Shown here: positions 14,201 through 25,029 of the stretch, in pieces
Layout of the letters: each line of letters begins with the position of its first letter
Position numbering within the stretch: position 1 is the stretch's first letter
Notes under the pieces: generated by a model
What the model saw: only the letters and a program-made list of their open reading frames with translations
Told to the model about the DNA's origin: nothing
The model's database searches: none
Position numbers and translations under genes: made by a program
Assembly (NCBI GenBank): GCA_038496675.1
Contig: CM076654.1
Location: forward strand, 7,661,247-7,725,246
Length of the DNA: 64,000 nucleotides
Source: Rachycentron canadum
Taxonomy: Eukaryota > Chordata > Actinopteri > Carangiformes > Rachycentridae
Reading direction: 5' to 3'

Positions 14201-14900
14201 AGACTAAGGTTAACATTGTGTGAGTGTTTTGTCCTTCTATGTATCTAACACAATCTGATCTCTTACCAGCCCTTTGCAGGTGCTGATGGCTGCGGTTCCT
14301 CGCACATCCGAGGCTTCCACGGTGCCAAGGAGGTGGCAGGAATTCCCCCCAGAGAGGCGATGCTCGGTCCTGTTGGCGCTGCCGTTCCTCCTCTCCAGGA
14401 TGTAGTCATTTGAAACCAGGTGATTGTTCGCTGTCAGATTGAACATTAAAGCTCGGCCCTTGTAGCTGACCTTATAGTAAACCTGTCCCTCCGAAGCAAA
14501 GGGTCGCAGGTCACGCCTGACCCTGCCACCGGTGAAGTGGTGGGACAGAGAGTGGGAGATGAACTCTCCATCAGCGCTGGTTTTCTCTGGGTGGACAATG
14601 GACAGGTCTGACTGAGACAACTGACCTGCAGGAGAGAGTTGGACACAACACACTGCACTAAATCAGAGTCCATACATTTGCGACGCGTTGGTTCCGGATG
14701 GATGCAAACTCTACCAGTCATGCATGCGATCCAGATACGCACAGAAATGCAACTTCTAATGCAACCGCACCGCACTGACCTTGCTCTGCAAAGAGGGAGA
14801 GGAGTCTGCCAGAGTCGGAGAGCTCGTCGTGGCCGGCTGCCAAAATGAAAACAAAGTGCAGTAGCAGAAAGGGAACCGGGCACTCCTGCGAGCATCGCAT
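1..14900 (-). CDS. adamts7: ADAMTS7 secreted metalloprotease, 3' end missing
   Basis: Extracellular zinc metalloprotease that cleaves matrix proteins (COMP and thrombospondin family members in mammals). Coding exons, all phase-consistent: 14780-14900, 14267-14625, 8877-9054, 8522-8730, 8327-8410, 7315-7439, 7040-7189, 6179-6322, 5300-5444, 5094-5186, 4782-4927, 4490-4659, 3974-4107, 3668-3788, 2526-2770, 2036-2177, 1810-1936, 1115-1325, and 946 down to the edge. The start Met at 14900 opens a hydrophobic signal peptide. The prodomain ends at a furin-like site HRKKR near residue 202. The catalytic domain carries HEMGHSFGIHHD (about residues 404-415) with Met-turn FIMS. Next come a disintegrin-like region, TSR1 (WGQWSTWSHCSRTCG, with C-mannosylation and O-fucose motifs), Cys-rich and spacer regions, TSR2-4, then a Thr/Pro/Ser-rich mucin-like exon. 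A mucin region after TSR4 separates ADAMTS7/12 from other ADAMTS, and the wording fits ADAMTS7 best. Further TSRs and a PLAC domain should lie beyond position 1. Two introns use GC donors. Confidence 0.93.
2914..2951. repeat. (GT)n microsatellite
   Basis: About 19 GT units in an adamts7 intron. The frames reading through it (VCVCVCV) are artefacts. Confidence 0.97.
4127..4145. repeat. Poly-G tract
   Basis: About 19 consecutive G's in an adamts7 intron, 20 bp from the exon ending at 4107. Confidence 0.95.
5198..5231. repeat. (ATT)n microsatellite
   Basis: About 11 ATT units, 11 bp from the adamts7 exon ending at 5186, so close to that exon's acceptor side. Confidence 0.95.
9055..14266 (-). 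other. Large adamts7 intron 2, no genes seen
   Basis: About 5.2 kb between the prodomain exons. I see no exon-like frame flanked by splice sites. It holds short GT/CA runs (around 9890-9912), A- and G-runs (13629-13657, 13803-13813) and a degenerate copy of a dispersed teleost repeat near 12373-12590. Confidence 0.7.
12373..12590. repeat. Degenerate dispersed teleost repeat (MITE-like)
   Basis: The stretch from about tctattgacaaaaacagaaa to ggacaaaataagatttttga resembles a high-copy teleost interspersed repeat I know from many fish genomes: attaatcg-type ends, a 'caacttctcaaa' core and 'ttggttggacaaaa'. Family assignment is from memory. The copy is AT-rich and diverged, with no coding capacity. 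Confidence 0.45.
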
Positions 14901-15875
14901 ATTTCACGTAGACAAACTCAAAGCTCTGGGAAAGAGTCCTGGGCGCTGCAGCTCCAGTGGCGTTAGAGGCGACCACTTCGATCCTGCGACGCTCTGTGTC
15001 ATGACATTGAACAGGCTTAGAAATCTCCCCTCACGAAAGGGAAACGACATGCACCGAGGAGGACTGGGAGCCAGATCACAGTTTAAAGAGGGAGAAAGCT
15101 CCGGCTCCGCGGAGGAAGGAGGGGAGGAGGGGAGGAGTGTTCTTTAGGCCAGTGGCCACTTTCCTTGCAGGAGCGAGGGGGAGCAGAGCAGAGTCGCTGC
15201 TGCAGAGCAACGAGCTTCATCGATCTGAATAAAGCTCGTCTGTGTCTAGACTTGTCATTTAATATCGCACCAGTGATGCGAGATCATTTACTGCCAACCC
15301 ACAAAAAAAGCATTAACAAAGTAGTTTCAGGATGAAACTTTATGGATCCATATATAATCGCAGCATTCAGACAGGTCTTTACTTTACTACCATGTAAAAC
15401 GTGCAAACGTAAACTTCCTCAGCCCTTTTGGCTAAAAAGTTTACACTGCATGGCAGCTATAACAGACTGTTATAGCTAACTGTGACTGTGATATCTGCCA
15501 ACACCTACAAACACTGTGCGCGTTCACTGTGAAACTATAGTGACTGAAACATTTAGCTATTTTGTGCATGCACCTCTACAGATCTCTTTATTCCGTGAAT
15601 CACAGCAGCTGAAAGAACAGGGAGAAAAGACAAAGCAATAAAAGATTTTAACAGGTCAAAGATAGCACAGTTCATACTTCTTTTGTGTAAGTGTATGGAG
15701 CCTATATTAAATAGCCTTCTCCTGCCTTTTAAGAGATAGTGTGAATGGGAAAATAGTGATGTAACATTTTATAGCCAAACCCTGTGCACACATGCATTCT
15801 GTAGTTTTATTTGAGGTGAAAGGACAAATATTTGTTCAGTCCATATTGCCGATACTGCAGCTTTTGGACACTGAT

Positions 15876-15951
15876 TTCTATGCTGATGTTCTATGCTGAT
15901 GTTCTATGCTGATGTTCTATGCAGATGTTCTATGCAGATGTTCTATGCATG
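15876..15951. repeat. 13-bp tandem repeat
   Basis: About six units of ttctatgctgatg, with the last units changed to ttctatgcagatg and a truncated end. It sits directly before the CTAT microsatellite. Confidence 0.9.
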
Positions 15952-15961
15952 TTCCAAGGGA

Positions 15962-16022
<61 letters not shown>
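15962..16022. repeat. (CTAT)n microsatellite
   Basis: About 15 uninterrupted tetranucleotide units. Confidence 0.97.
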
Positions 16023-16023
<1 letters not shown>

Positions 16024-16481
16024 GCTGGATAATGAGGCAGTGGATTTTACTGTAAACAGGGAAACATCTGTTCTCAATGTTTAGGAAAACAGTTTTGGAG
16101 AAGAGAGAAGATCAGTATGTTTATGTAAATTCCTGCTAAAAATAACAACTGATAGCCCACAGTTCCATACAGACTATGGCTCCGAGTTGATGTCAGTCGA
16201 CCCTGACATAACCTCTCCCTCCCCTCCGTAAGGAAGCAACAATAACAACATTAATGGACCATATTGGGGTGTTCCAGCTAAAGGGACCCAATAAAACAGT
16301 GAGCAGTAAACTCTTTGTGTTGGAAATAAAAAAAAGAAAAAATGTTATTTAAGAACTAACAAGCCCTGCCTTACAGGAACCAACACACCCTGATATTAAA
16401 GGACAAGTAGTGTGTTGCGTTATTACACATCTGGAATGTCTGCCTCCTGTAATAAAATGCAAGACTGGGCAATTCGTTTTT

Positions 16482-16804
16482 TGTTTTTTTTTTTTGATCA
16501 TTGGATGAAGATGCATCACTTTATTGCTCACAACTATCTCAGTAAATCAAAGTGATCATATATATTTGAATGAGGGGTTAGAATTTAGACACAAATTTAG
16601 ACACGTCATCATACGTCATCTACTCCTGTATGTTACTGTGGCAGGCGGCCAGTTTATCCTCATGCACCACCAAAGGGCAGATTATGGTCCAGAAACCTGT
16701 CTGGATTAGGTTCAATCCCAGAGTGAATCACACCCCTATCATCCCCAGAGACATTACCCAAACTGACCCCCTGAAGTACAGTAATGTGCAACAGACTGTG
16801 AAAT
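16482..16804 (-). mobile_element. Retroposon-like repeat, copy 1 (poly-A end toward the left)
   Basis: Nearly identical, in opposite orientation, to 35145-35468. Read on the minus strand it ends with ...caataaagtgatgcatcttc, atccaatgatc and an A-run (plus-strand T-run up to 16495), the typical 3' end of a LINE/SINE-type insertion. It lacks a 9-bp block (tgaaaagac on the plus strand here) present in the other copy. There is no useful reading frame. The class is inferred from the A-tail only. Confidence 0.7.
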
Positions 16805-17722
16805 GTCTCAACCTGGAAAATAATCAGGACCTTTTCTTAGTCTTAGGTGGGAGAGAGAGGATTTAACACAGAGAGATTGTGGCTGCATTCCTCATAAAAG
16901 CTTCCTTGTGTTGGTGAGTAACAGGTCTGAGAGGTTTGTGGCATTTCATTACAATCGTGTCACTGTTTCCCAAAATACATTGGTTTCAGGTTAACATTTC
17001 ATTGGTGATTGTTACCCAATACAAGCAAAAAAAATATATATATATATCTCCAAAAATAAATGTCAAGTAATGTTATTTATTATTATAATATGAATTAGCT
17101 AGTTATACCAATTAAATAAATTGAACCACCTGTGTAACATGATGTTGGTGTTTTATTTTCAGCAGGCTACACAAATAGTTTCATATTTTTTTTGTCCAAA
17201 AACATCTCATTTTTCAAGAGCTTTCAGCCATATCCTGTGGTCTTCATCAGTGTTTACTCACAGCAAATTGCTCTTCTGTGTGAATTTTTTTTTTATTCTA
17301 GTGTTATAAACTGTATGTAACCAGTTTGTCTTACTGAGATTAACATCTCTTTTGCAAGAGGGACACAGCAGGAGAAGAAATGTGATAAGACACACAATAA
17401 CACAGCAAGACACACATACACACACACATAAAAGAGCGACATAAATAATCAGAGAAATCCCTATGGTCCAAAATGAAAGGTTAAGATTCTTTCACTGGAA
17501 TGAGACCTTCAGGTTGTAATGTGCTTTGCCATTCATACAGTGCACAGTATGTAACTCGCAGGTAGTTTCATGTGTGCAAAGTATAGGAAGAGTCTTATTT
17601 GCTCAGGGAGTAACAGGTAAGTAATGAATAAGCTGAGGGTCTCTCTGCAGTATATTCTGTGTAAAAACCAAACCAAGTATTTTCCTCAGCAAACGGGACC
17701 CTTGAGTCTTGCTGGAGTCCAT

Positions 17723-17798
17723 CCCTGGTCCCTCTGGTCCCTGGTCCCTCTGGTCCCTGGTCCCTCTGGTCCCTGGTCCCTCTGGTCCCTGGTCCCTC
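17723..17798. repeat. 16-bp minisatellite at the gpat3 5' end
   Basis: About 4.7 head-to-tail units of ccctggtccctctggt. It lies within roughly 230 bp upstream of the probable first gpat3 donor (CTGACAG|gtgagc at 17949), so it is in the promoter or 5' leader. The frame reading through it is low-complexity (GPSGPWSLWSLV) and unlikely to be translated. Confidence 0.9.
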
Positions 17799-18435
17799 GT
17801 GTCCTCGTCTCGCTCTGTGTCCAGAGGAGGCGCTGCTGGACGCGCCGCCGTGAACTTTGTTCCAGTGCTGAACGGGCGTGTTTTCTCTCTGCTCTCAGTC
17901 ACTTGAGTTGTTCCTCAGGAAGTAAGGACATGGACTGACGCCTGACAGGTGAGCTGAGTCGGCGTAAACCCGAAAACCGAGGCGTTTGTGTTGTGGAAAA
18001 CTGCGGGGAACGATGCAGCCTTTTAAACAGCCTTGCAGCTTTATCCCAGAGGAGCCCTGTCATAGTTTGGTTATTCATGGCTTTGTTTATGTTGGCAGGA
18101 GTGCATGTGATACTGATCGTGAGTGTTTCTGTGATCTGTGTCAGTGTGTGTAGTGTGTATATGTGTGTGCGTATGTGTGTATGTGTGTAAGTGTAGTGTG
18201 ACCTGTTGAGACTTTACTCATGATTAAATTAACTGCAATGTTTTATTTACTCTCTTTGTCACTGTGGCTGTGGTTGACCTTCAAATGCTGACAAATAGTC
18301 TGACACAGGATGGATATTTTCTGCATTGATAATCTTGAAAGTTTTTTTTTTTTTTTCTTGTTATTATTGCAAACAGGACTGTGCTACATCTGAGCCACAG
18401 GGCTGCGCTCATATACCTCAGGGGATAAAGCAGAG

Positions 18436-19789
18436 ATGGAGGATTTCTGGGCAGGGGCCCTCTGGGCTCTGAAGATTTGGCTGTACCTCATCATCAGCCT
18501 CATCATGGTCCCAGCCATGTTTGGCTTCTCACTGGGCATCTCTGAGGTCTATATGACCATCCTGGTCAAAACCTTAGAGGTACTATCATTCACACCAACT
18601 ATACAAATATTCTGATTCTCATCCATATAAGACATGTGAGTGAAGGAGCCCTGTCTGTCCTCCTCTGCAGTGGGCCACTCTGAAGATACAGAAGGCAAAT
18701 GCAGATGACATACTGAAAGCCTCCGCATCTAATGGTGAGTAGATACGTAGATAGATTTAGACTTAATAAAAAAGGGCTTTTCCAAATAGAAGATATTGTC
18801 ATATCCTTCATTGTGAAAGATGGGAGTTTAGTGACTCACATGTTGAGCTGCAATACTGGATTTCATAAGCTACTTTTTACAAGTCTGTGTGGGCATGTTG
18901 CAATTATATTGCCTACTTTTAAAAGAGTAATTGATTTACAAAGATAAATGCTAACAAGATAATAGCACTGTGACCTTACATCGAAGGGTTATTTTAAGGT
19001 TTTTCTGGTGCACCCAGCTGTCTCTGTCTGGCCCCAGGATTCAGTTAACTTGAGGATGTTTTTATGGAAGGCAACAAAGTGAAGTTGCTCTGCAAACCCT
19101 GCCTATTTCTCAAAGCTCAATTACACAATGTTCAGTCACTAAGCTTGGCTGGATGCTATCTCCTCCTGTAGCCAATTTAGATGTTAGTCAGATGATGTCA
19201 GGAAAATATGGCTTCTACAAAGTTAAAAATATGTCATTGTTACATTTTTAGATGTGGAGGACGAATACAAGAAGCGCGTGTGCTTCATAGTAGAGATAAG
19301 AAAGAATGTGTTCGGAAAATGTTTGATTGAATGTTGAATGCAGAGGTTTTGGACTTTGCCTGTTAAGTTATCAGATAATGTGGAGTGTAAGCTGAGGCCA
19401 CCTCCTAATTCTTCTGAGACGTGTTGGGTGGACAGTGTCAGATCCCAGCCATCTCAGCCTTCATTGCTTCAGACCACTGTCAGACCACACCCTTGTCAAT
19501 AAATTCAAAGGTATTTTATTGGCACAAACGCTTCAAGAACAATGTTGTCAAAGCATCAAAATACAATTTAGCCAAGTACACAATTTGAAAAAAAAAACAA
19601 GATGGATAGGCATAATACATATATTGATTATCTGTATACCTGTATCTGTTTATAACTATGGCATCCCTGCATTCCTGAATGAACTTTGCCTTTTCTTCTG
19701 GTGACTCAAACCATTTTGTGTTCTAACCAGATTGTTAGGCAGATAATGAATTTTGAATGTTATCAGATAACTGAGTCTGAATCTGAAAC

Positions 19790-19821
<32 letters not shown>

Positions 19822-22800
19822 CATGTGTGTGTACCAGGTCTCATCCAGAGGGAAGGTGGCTCCATGGAGAAAGAGTTAGAAGAACTTAGGCGCAGTCGCC
19901 CCAAACCACCAGTGGGTGGTGATTTTACACTTAGTGACTGTTTTTATTTCACCCGGAAGGGAATTGAGAGCATTGTAGAGGATGAGGTATGTCTTTATTT
20001 TATCAGCAAGAAGATAATTTGTTTTGAGTGATCTTGTTAAGTGATCTAGTCTCTTTTTTTTGTTTGTTTTAAATTAAGGTGACCCAGCGGTTCACTTCTG
20101 AGGAGCTGGTGTCCTGGAACTTACTCACTCGCACCAACAACGACTTCCAGTACATCAGTCTGAGGTTAACGCTGGTTTACGGCCTCGGCATCTTTGTGAG
20201 ATACTGCATCCTCGCTCCACTCAGGTACAACAGCTGACTGCAACATTAGGCTGTTAGTCAGCTCTAGTTCTACAGAGGCAGCACTGAAATAACAGAAACA
20301 GAAATAATGTTAAGTTTGAGCTGAGATTGAAGCATATTGAAAAATAAAAGGTGTAGAAGAGGAAGAGGTTAATATCATTAAATCTAAAAATACAAAAATG
20401 AAATCTGTTACAGGAAACTGATTATTTTTTTTTATAAATAGTTAGTAACTCTCAGTAACTGGTACCTGTTTGGTCCCACCCAGTTTATAGTCAGTTTGAA
20501 TAACTCAACTTAATAACATAGCCTCGCTGCCAATAATCTGCCATCATACCATCTGTCTGGTATTTCTTGAATTAAGTCAAGTTCTTTTTTTAGTTATGTT
20601 TAGCTTACAAACCTTTTTTGACTATTCTTTTTTTTTTTAGTTTTTTATCGTTTCTGTTTAAAAAGTGAAAACTGAACGTTCCTCTGTCCAGGATAACACT
20701 GGCCTGCATTGGCCTGAGCTGGCTGGTAATAGGAACATCAACAGTTGGATTACTTCCAAATTCCAGGTGACCCCGTAATATATCTAGTCTAAAAATAAAC
20801 ATTGTTTGTACCTGTACTTTTGTACTCTTGTTTGTTCTGTACTTTGTAGTTTGAAACACTTTAACGCTGACTCCCTGCTCAGTTACGCTTGTTTGCTCAT
20901 GTCAATTTTTAGGATCAAGTCTTGGCTGAGTGAATGGGTCCATGTCATGTGCTACAGGATCTGTGCTCGAGGACTCTCTGCTACTATCTGCTATCACAAC
21001 AGGTGGGTGAACCTGCTCACTCAGCACCATCCAAAAAAAAAAAAAAATCAGAATTGGCTTCATCTCTTGATCTTGACTGTGTCTTCTCATGACAACACAG
21101 GGAAAATAAACCCAGAAAAGGAGGAATATGTGTCGCTAATCATACCAGTCCTATCGACATTGTGATTCTCTGCAACGATGGGTGCTATGCTATGGTATGG
21201 AAGACACTTTATTTTTACTATTTTACTAACTTACTAACATTTACATATATTCAGCTGATTTTTCAAGCTGATCCTCATGTGCTGCCATGATTATCCAAAT
21301 GTGTTTATCAGGTGGGTCAGGTCCATGGGGGCCTGATGGGAGTAGTTCAGAGAGCCATGGTGAGGTCCTGTCCTCATGTCTGGTTTGAGAGAGCAGAGAT
21401 GAAAGATCGCCACCTAGTGACCAAAAGGTCAGTTTTCCACCTCCTCCTGTAACTTCAGCATGTCTTTTCAGGCTTGTTGTTGCATGTCTTTCTCGCCTGT
21501 GTTTTCTCCCCTGGCGCTGAGAGTGGTTGGCATTTTCCTGGCAGTAAAATCCTCTAGAGTTTCTGTAGCTCCAAACAAGAACAGATATGTTTTGGAAAGT
21601 TGCTACTGAACAATGACTCATACAGTTTGGATCCCAGTATCTCATAATATCACATCTTTGCCCAGATGCTCGTCCCAGATGTTTGATGGTTTGTTCCAAA
21701 CATTTAGATATTTATACAGCCAAGAAACGGTCTCCATTACCTCTTTGTGTTGCTTCCAGGTTAAAGGATCATGTGAATGACAAGACAAAGCTCCCCATAT
21801 TAATATTTCCAGAGGGTAAGTGTGACCAAAGTTATTTTATCCACATTTTCTCTCTTGTTTTTCTATGTATCATCAAAGATAAGACTCAGGGAGTGTTGTT
21901 ATTTTAGCTCAGTGCCTGGTGGCAGTCTGACCACTGAACAGTGATGAACAAGCAGCTACTTTATGTGGGTTTGGACAGAGCTCACACAACTCACTCTCCT
22001 TTTATGTCCTGATGTCTGGTTTCTACAGGAACCTGCATCAACAACACATCTGTCATGATGTTTAAAAAGGGAAGTTTTGAAATTGGAGCAACAATATATC
22101 CTGTAGCCATTAAGGTACAGTCTATCTGTCAAAACATAATTTCTTGTTCAGCTGTTTTTCCCGGCTTTTGACTCATACATTTCAAAATACTGTTCCTAAC
22201 TGCACTGCTGTGTATTTTTCAATTTTTCCTAGTATGACCCAAAGTTTGGAGATGCTTTCTGGAACAGTTCCAAGTACAGCATGGTCAGTTACCTGCTGAG
22301 GATGATGACCAGCTGGGCCCTTGTCTGCAATGTCTGGTACCTGCCTGCCATGCACCAGCAGGTGTGTATGACATGTGATGAAGCACGCGAGTACATGTGT
22401 GCATAAGCCCACGTGTACAGGCCACAGGTGCCACCACCCACCCCTCCACGTAATGCACACACAGAGGCACATGTCTGACTCACTCATTTTTTGTTTATTA
22501 AAAAATGGCAGGACGGGGAAGATGCTGTCCAGTTTGCCAACAGAGTGAAGTCAGCCATCGCTCACCAGGGAGGGCTGGTAGATCTGCAGTGGTAAGATTT
22601 GATTGATTTGTATTTGTTATTGACATTGTCATTCTCAAAAATTTCTTTTTTTCTTCATTGAAACAAACAGAAAACCTTTTATCATCTTAGATTTTGAGTT
22701 TCTAACAGAAGGATGATTTTTTTTAAACCACAGAGGAGCCTTTGTCATAATATTAGACATTTCAATAATCAATAATTATTTTTTTGCATGAAAGTGAAGT

Positions 22801-22998
22801 ATTAGCATTGATTATACAGCCTATTGCATGCAGTCAAACAATCAGCACCACTCTCAGTTTGTCCTGTCTCCACCTGGCTGCCTCTGCAGGGACGGAGGCC
22901 TGAAGAGAGCAAAAGTTAAGGAGACATTTAAAGAGCAGCAGCAGAAGAAGTATAGTAGCATGGTGGTGGGAGACGACAGCAGCAGCAACAGTGACTGA
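18436..22998 (+). CDS. gpat3: Glycerol-3-phosphate acyltransferase 3 (GPAT3)
   Basis: ER membrane enzyme that acylates glycerol-3-phosphate to lysophosphatidic acid, the first step of triacylglycerol synthesis. Coding exons: 18436-18579, 18671-18734, 19838-19986, 20079-20224, 20692-20766, 20913-21002, 21101-21194, 21312-21427, 21760-21815, 22029-22114, 22233-22361, 22512-22591, 22890-22998. All GT-AG phases close to give 445 residues; human GPAT3 is 434. A 5' UTR exon probably ends at 17948, and the second exon begins at 18377 ahead of the ATG. Visible features are an N-terminal membrane segment (KIWLYLIISLIMVPAMFGF), a second hydrophobic pair around residues 160-190, acyltransferase motif NHTSPID (236-242), VGQVHGGLMG and FPEGTC (309-314). 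Wording such as LGISEVYM and GGLKRAKVK favours GPAT3 over GPAT4. Poly-A signals at 23369-23374 and 23392-23397. Confidence 0.93.
19791..19831. repeat. (GT)n microsatellite before gpat3 exon
   Basis: GT-rich run ending immediately before the gpat3 acceptor at 19836-19837 (gtaccag), so it replaces the usual polypyrimidine tract. Confidence 0.9.
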
Positions 22999-23368
22999 GA
23001 CCCCCAGCCGGTACAACAGACAAACCCCCTGCCTTGTTTGTGGAGGATTCACACTCGCCTCTAACATGCTCACATTAGCTGGATCTGATATGAAATACAG
23101 TACTGCCAAGTGAACTTAAATGAACACTCTCTGAAAACTCTGGCCCAGCTAAAAGGAGGAGAGTCTTAGTGAGAACAGAAAACCTGAGTGCAATATTGAC
23201 CTTTATGAGGCACAGACTGTGAAATGGGAAAACTGTTTGTTTTTATTGGTGCTTTAAAGTATCTTGCTGGGTTTGAATAATACTGAAAAGATGCTGTGAA
23301 TGAAATGTGTGATTGCAGACAAGCCAATGAGCAGGTAAACTGAACACAGTTGCCTCATTTTTTAAAAA

Positions 23369-23397
23369 AATAAATTTTAGTTTATAAATTGAATAAA
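23369..23397 (+). promoter_or_regulatory. gpat3: gpat3 polyadenylation signals
   Basis: Two AATAAA hexamers (23369 and 23392) about 0.4 kb after the gpat3 stop codon. Confidence 0.65.
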
Positions 23398-23863
23398 CAA
23401 GTGTGATTATTAAGAGCAAATAGAAACCAGAAATATGTGTTATAGTGCTGTTTCATGACATAACATGACTGTTTTGTGTAACAGACACAAAAATAGTAAT
23501 TATGATTTAAAGATTTAAATATGGAAATGCCTGTATTTAGATATTGCAATGTTATACTGCAAAGTAAATAACACCGATGAGCACCTAAGTAACACAGTTT
23601 TCAGTTAGAAGACAACCAGTTCAAAATACTCATTAAATAATGACATACTGACATATAGCTTAGTTTTGTGTTATTCAAAAAGGAAACTTCTTGCAGTGTT
23701 TTTGGTAACCTTTGACCGCTCAACCCTTTTTTTCACAGAAGTGCGTATGTAAAGCATGGACACAAAAGACACCAGGGTTTGAGGGTTTGGCACTTAAATA
23801 ATACACGATAGTGTTGTGTGTGACAGCCCAGCTCATTAAATGTCCACATGAGATGTGACGGCC

Positions 23864-24980
23864 TTAAAGAAGAACACACAGCCGAGACTTTTTGGATCTC
23901 TCTCCACTGGATGATTTTCCTGAAGCATTATCCTCATTCCCTTCATTCTTCGCTGGACCTTCCTCTTTGGCCCCTTAAAGGACATGATATAAGATTTTGA
24001 TTAAGGTTTACCCACTGTAACTGTGAATGTTGACACAATAATGTTATTTCTTTTTTTTTTTGAGTGGCCAGTGTTCTCACTATTATTCTCAGGATGAGCA
24101 CTCAGATCTTTCTTGTCCTGCATGTTCTGTGTAGAAAACAAACATCCCTTAATCACATGAACTAAAGCCACAGGACCACATTTTGTGTGACACCTACAAG
24201 CTTCTACTTGTACCTACCCTCATTACGTTTCCTCTCTTTTTCTTGCTCTGTTGGAGTTCCTGATATCTGTAAAGTACCAGAGCGGAGAGTAAGAAGACGT
24301 TTGCATGTGTGTCGAGAAACTCAGCTGAGATTTATTTACAACAATGTGTGGCAGACATCAGACAATGTGTCACAGCTTTCCTTAAAATGTGTCTTCCTGC
24401 CTCGTCCTTCTATCGGCCCAGCCAGGAGAAACAAATGGTATAGTGAAATATTTACGAGCCAGATTAGTGCCTCATGTTTGTGTCTTTGTCTGCACAGTTC
24501 AGATGACAAACAGGTTACTGTTGGTTGTTGGCTGTTCTACAAAAAACACTGTACTGAAGTGAAACGCTTCAACATTATGTGTTGCTTTGTCTTGTGGATC
24601 AATAATCTTTCCCAGTACAGTACAGCTACATCACTTGCAGCGATTTACCCACCTTTGCAGATAAGAGTCATTGTTCCTGTTGGCAAGTTTGGGTTTCCGC
24701 CTCAGTCCAGCTGGTGTCCATGTCGTCCTTACATCGACTTCTACATCCACCCTGCCAGCAGCTCCAGGTACAACAGGCATGTCTGCCAGCAGAACTGCAG
24801 ATTTCACAAATCAAAAATGAACTCTGGCTCATTTGGACGCAACTCTGCTGTGACAAACGTGCTGAGAGAGGACCCTTGCCTTGCAGAAGTTCTTGTCTTC
24901 TTGTTGCCCACTGGCCGTTTGCTGTATGAGCAGGAAAATGTGGCTGTAGAGTTTATGGAGATGTTTGTTGTTGTATCCAT
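23864..24980 (-). CDS. Unrecognised small CaaX-box protein, four exons (candidate gene)
   Basis: I do not recognise the family. Four minus-strand exons agree in phase: 24653-24980 (start GCTATGG at 24980, donor CAAAG|GTGGGT), 24218-24266 (acceptor TTTACAG, donor GAGG|GTAGGT), 24081-24126 (acceptor CTACACAG, donor AATA|GTGAGA) and 23864-23964 (acceptor CCAAAG). The product would be about 174 residues with a Lys/Glu/Ser-rich tail ending KKSRLCVLL: a basic patch followed by CaaX box CVLL, which predicts geranylgeranylation and membrane attachment. The first exon needs one extra base near 24814-24818: the frame ending EFIFDL meets a stop, and a single inserted T would continue it into KSAVLLADMPVVPG. 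The gene converges on gpat3. Weak points: that indel, the poor last acceptor (TTTAAG|GGG is an alternative giving a different end), and no known homologue. Confidence 0.45.
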
Positions 24981-25029
24981 AGCAACCGTGTCCCAAAAGA
25001 ACAGAACAGCACTGAGGCCTCTGGGAATG

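Larger units (their letters stand above)
14901..17700. other. Intergenic region between divergent adamts7 and gpat3
   Basis: Contains the presumed adamts7 promoter and 5' UTR just right of 14900 (GC-richer to about 15200). Beyond that are a 13-bp tandem repeat (15876-15951), a CTAT microsatellite (15962-16022) and one copy of the inverted retroposon-like repeat (about 16482-16804). No gene is visible. Confidence 0.6.

Noticed and set aside
15876..16022. CRISPR-like array
   Set aside because: A head-to-tail 13-bp repeat plus tetranucleotide microsatellite with no spacers, in a vertebrate genome.
17709..17906. Frame encoding GPSGPWSLWSLV repeats
   Set aside because: It simply reads through the 16-bp minisatellite ahead of gpat3; no coding support.
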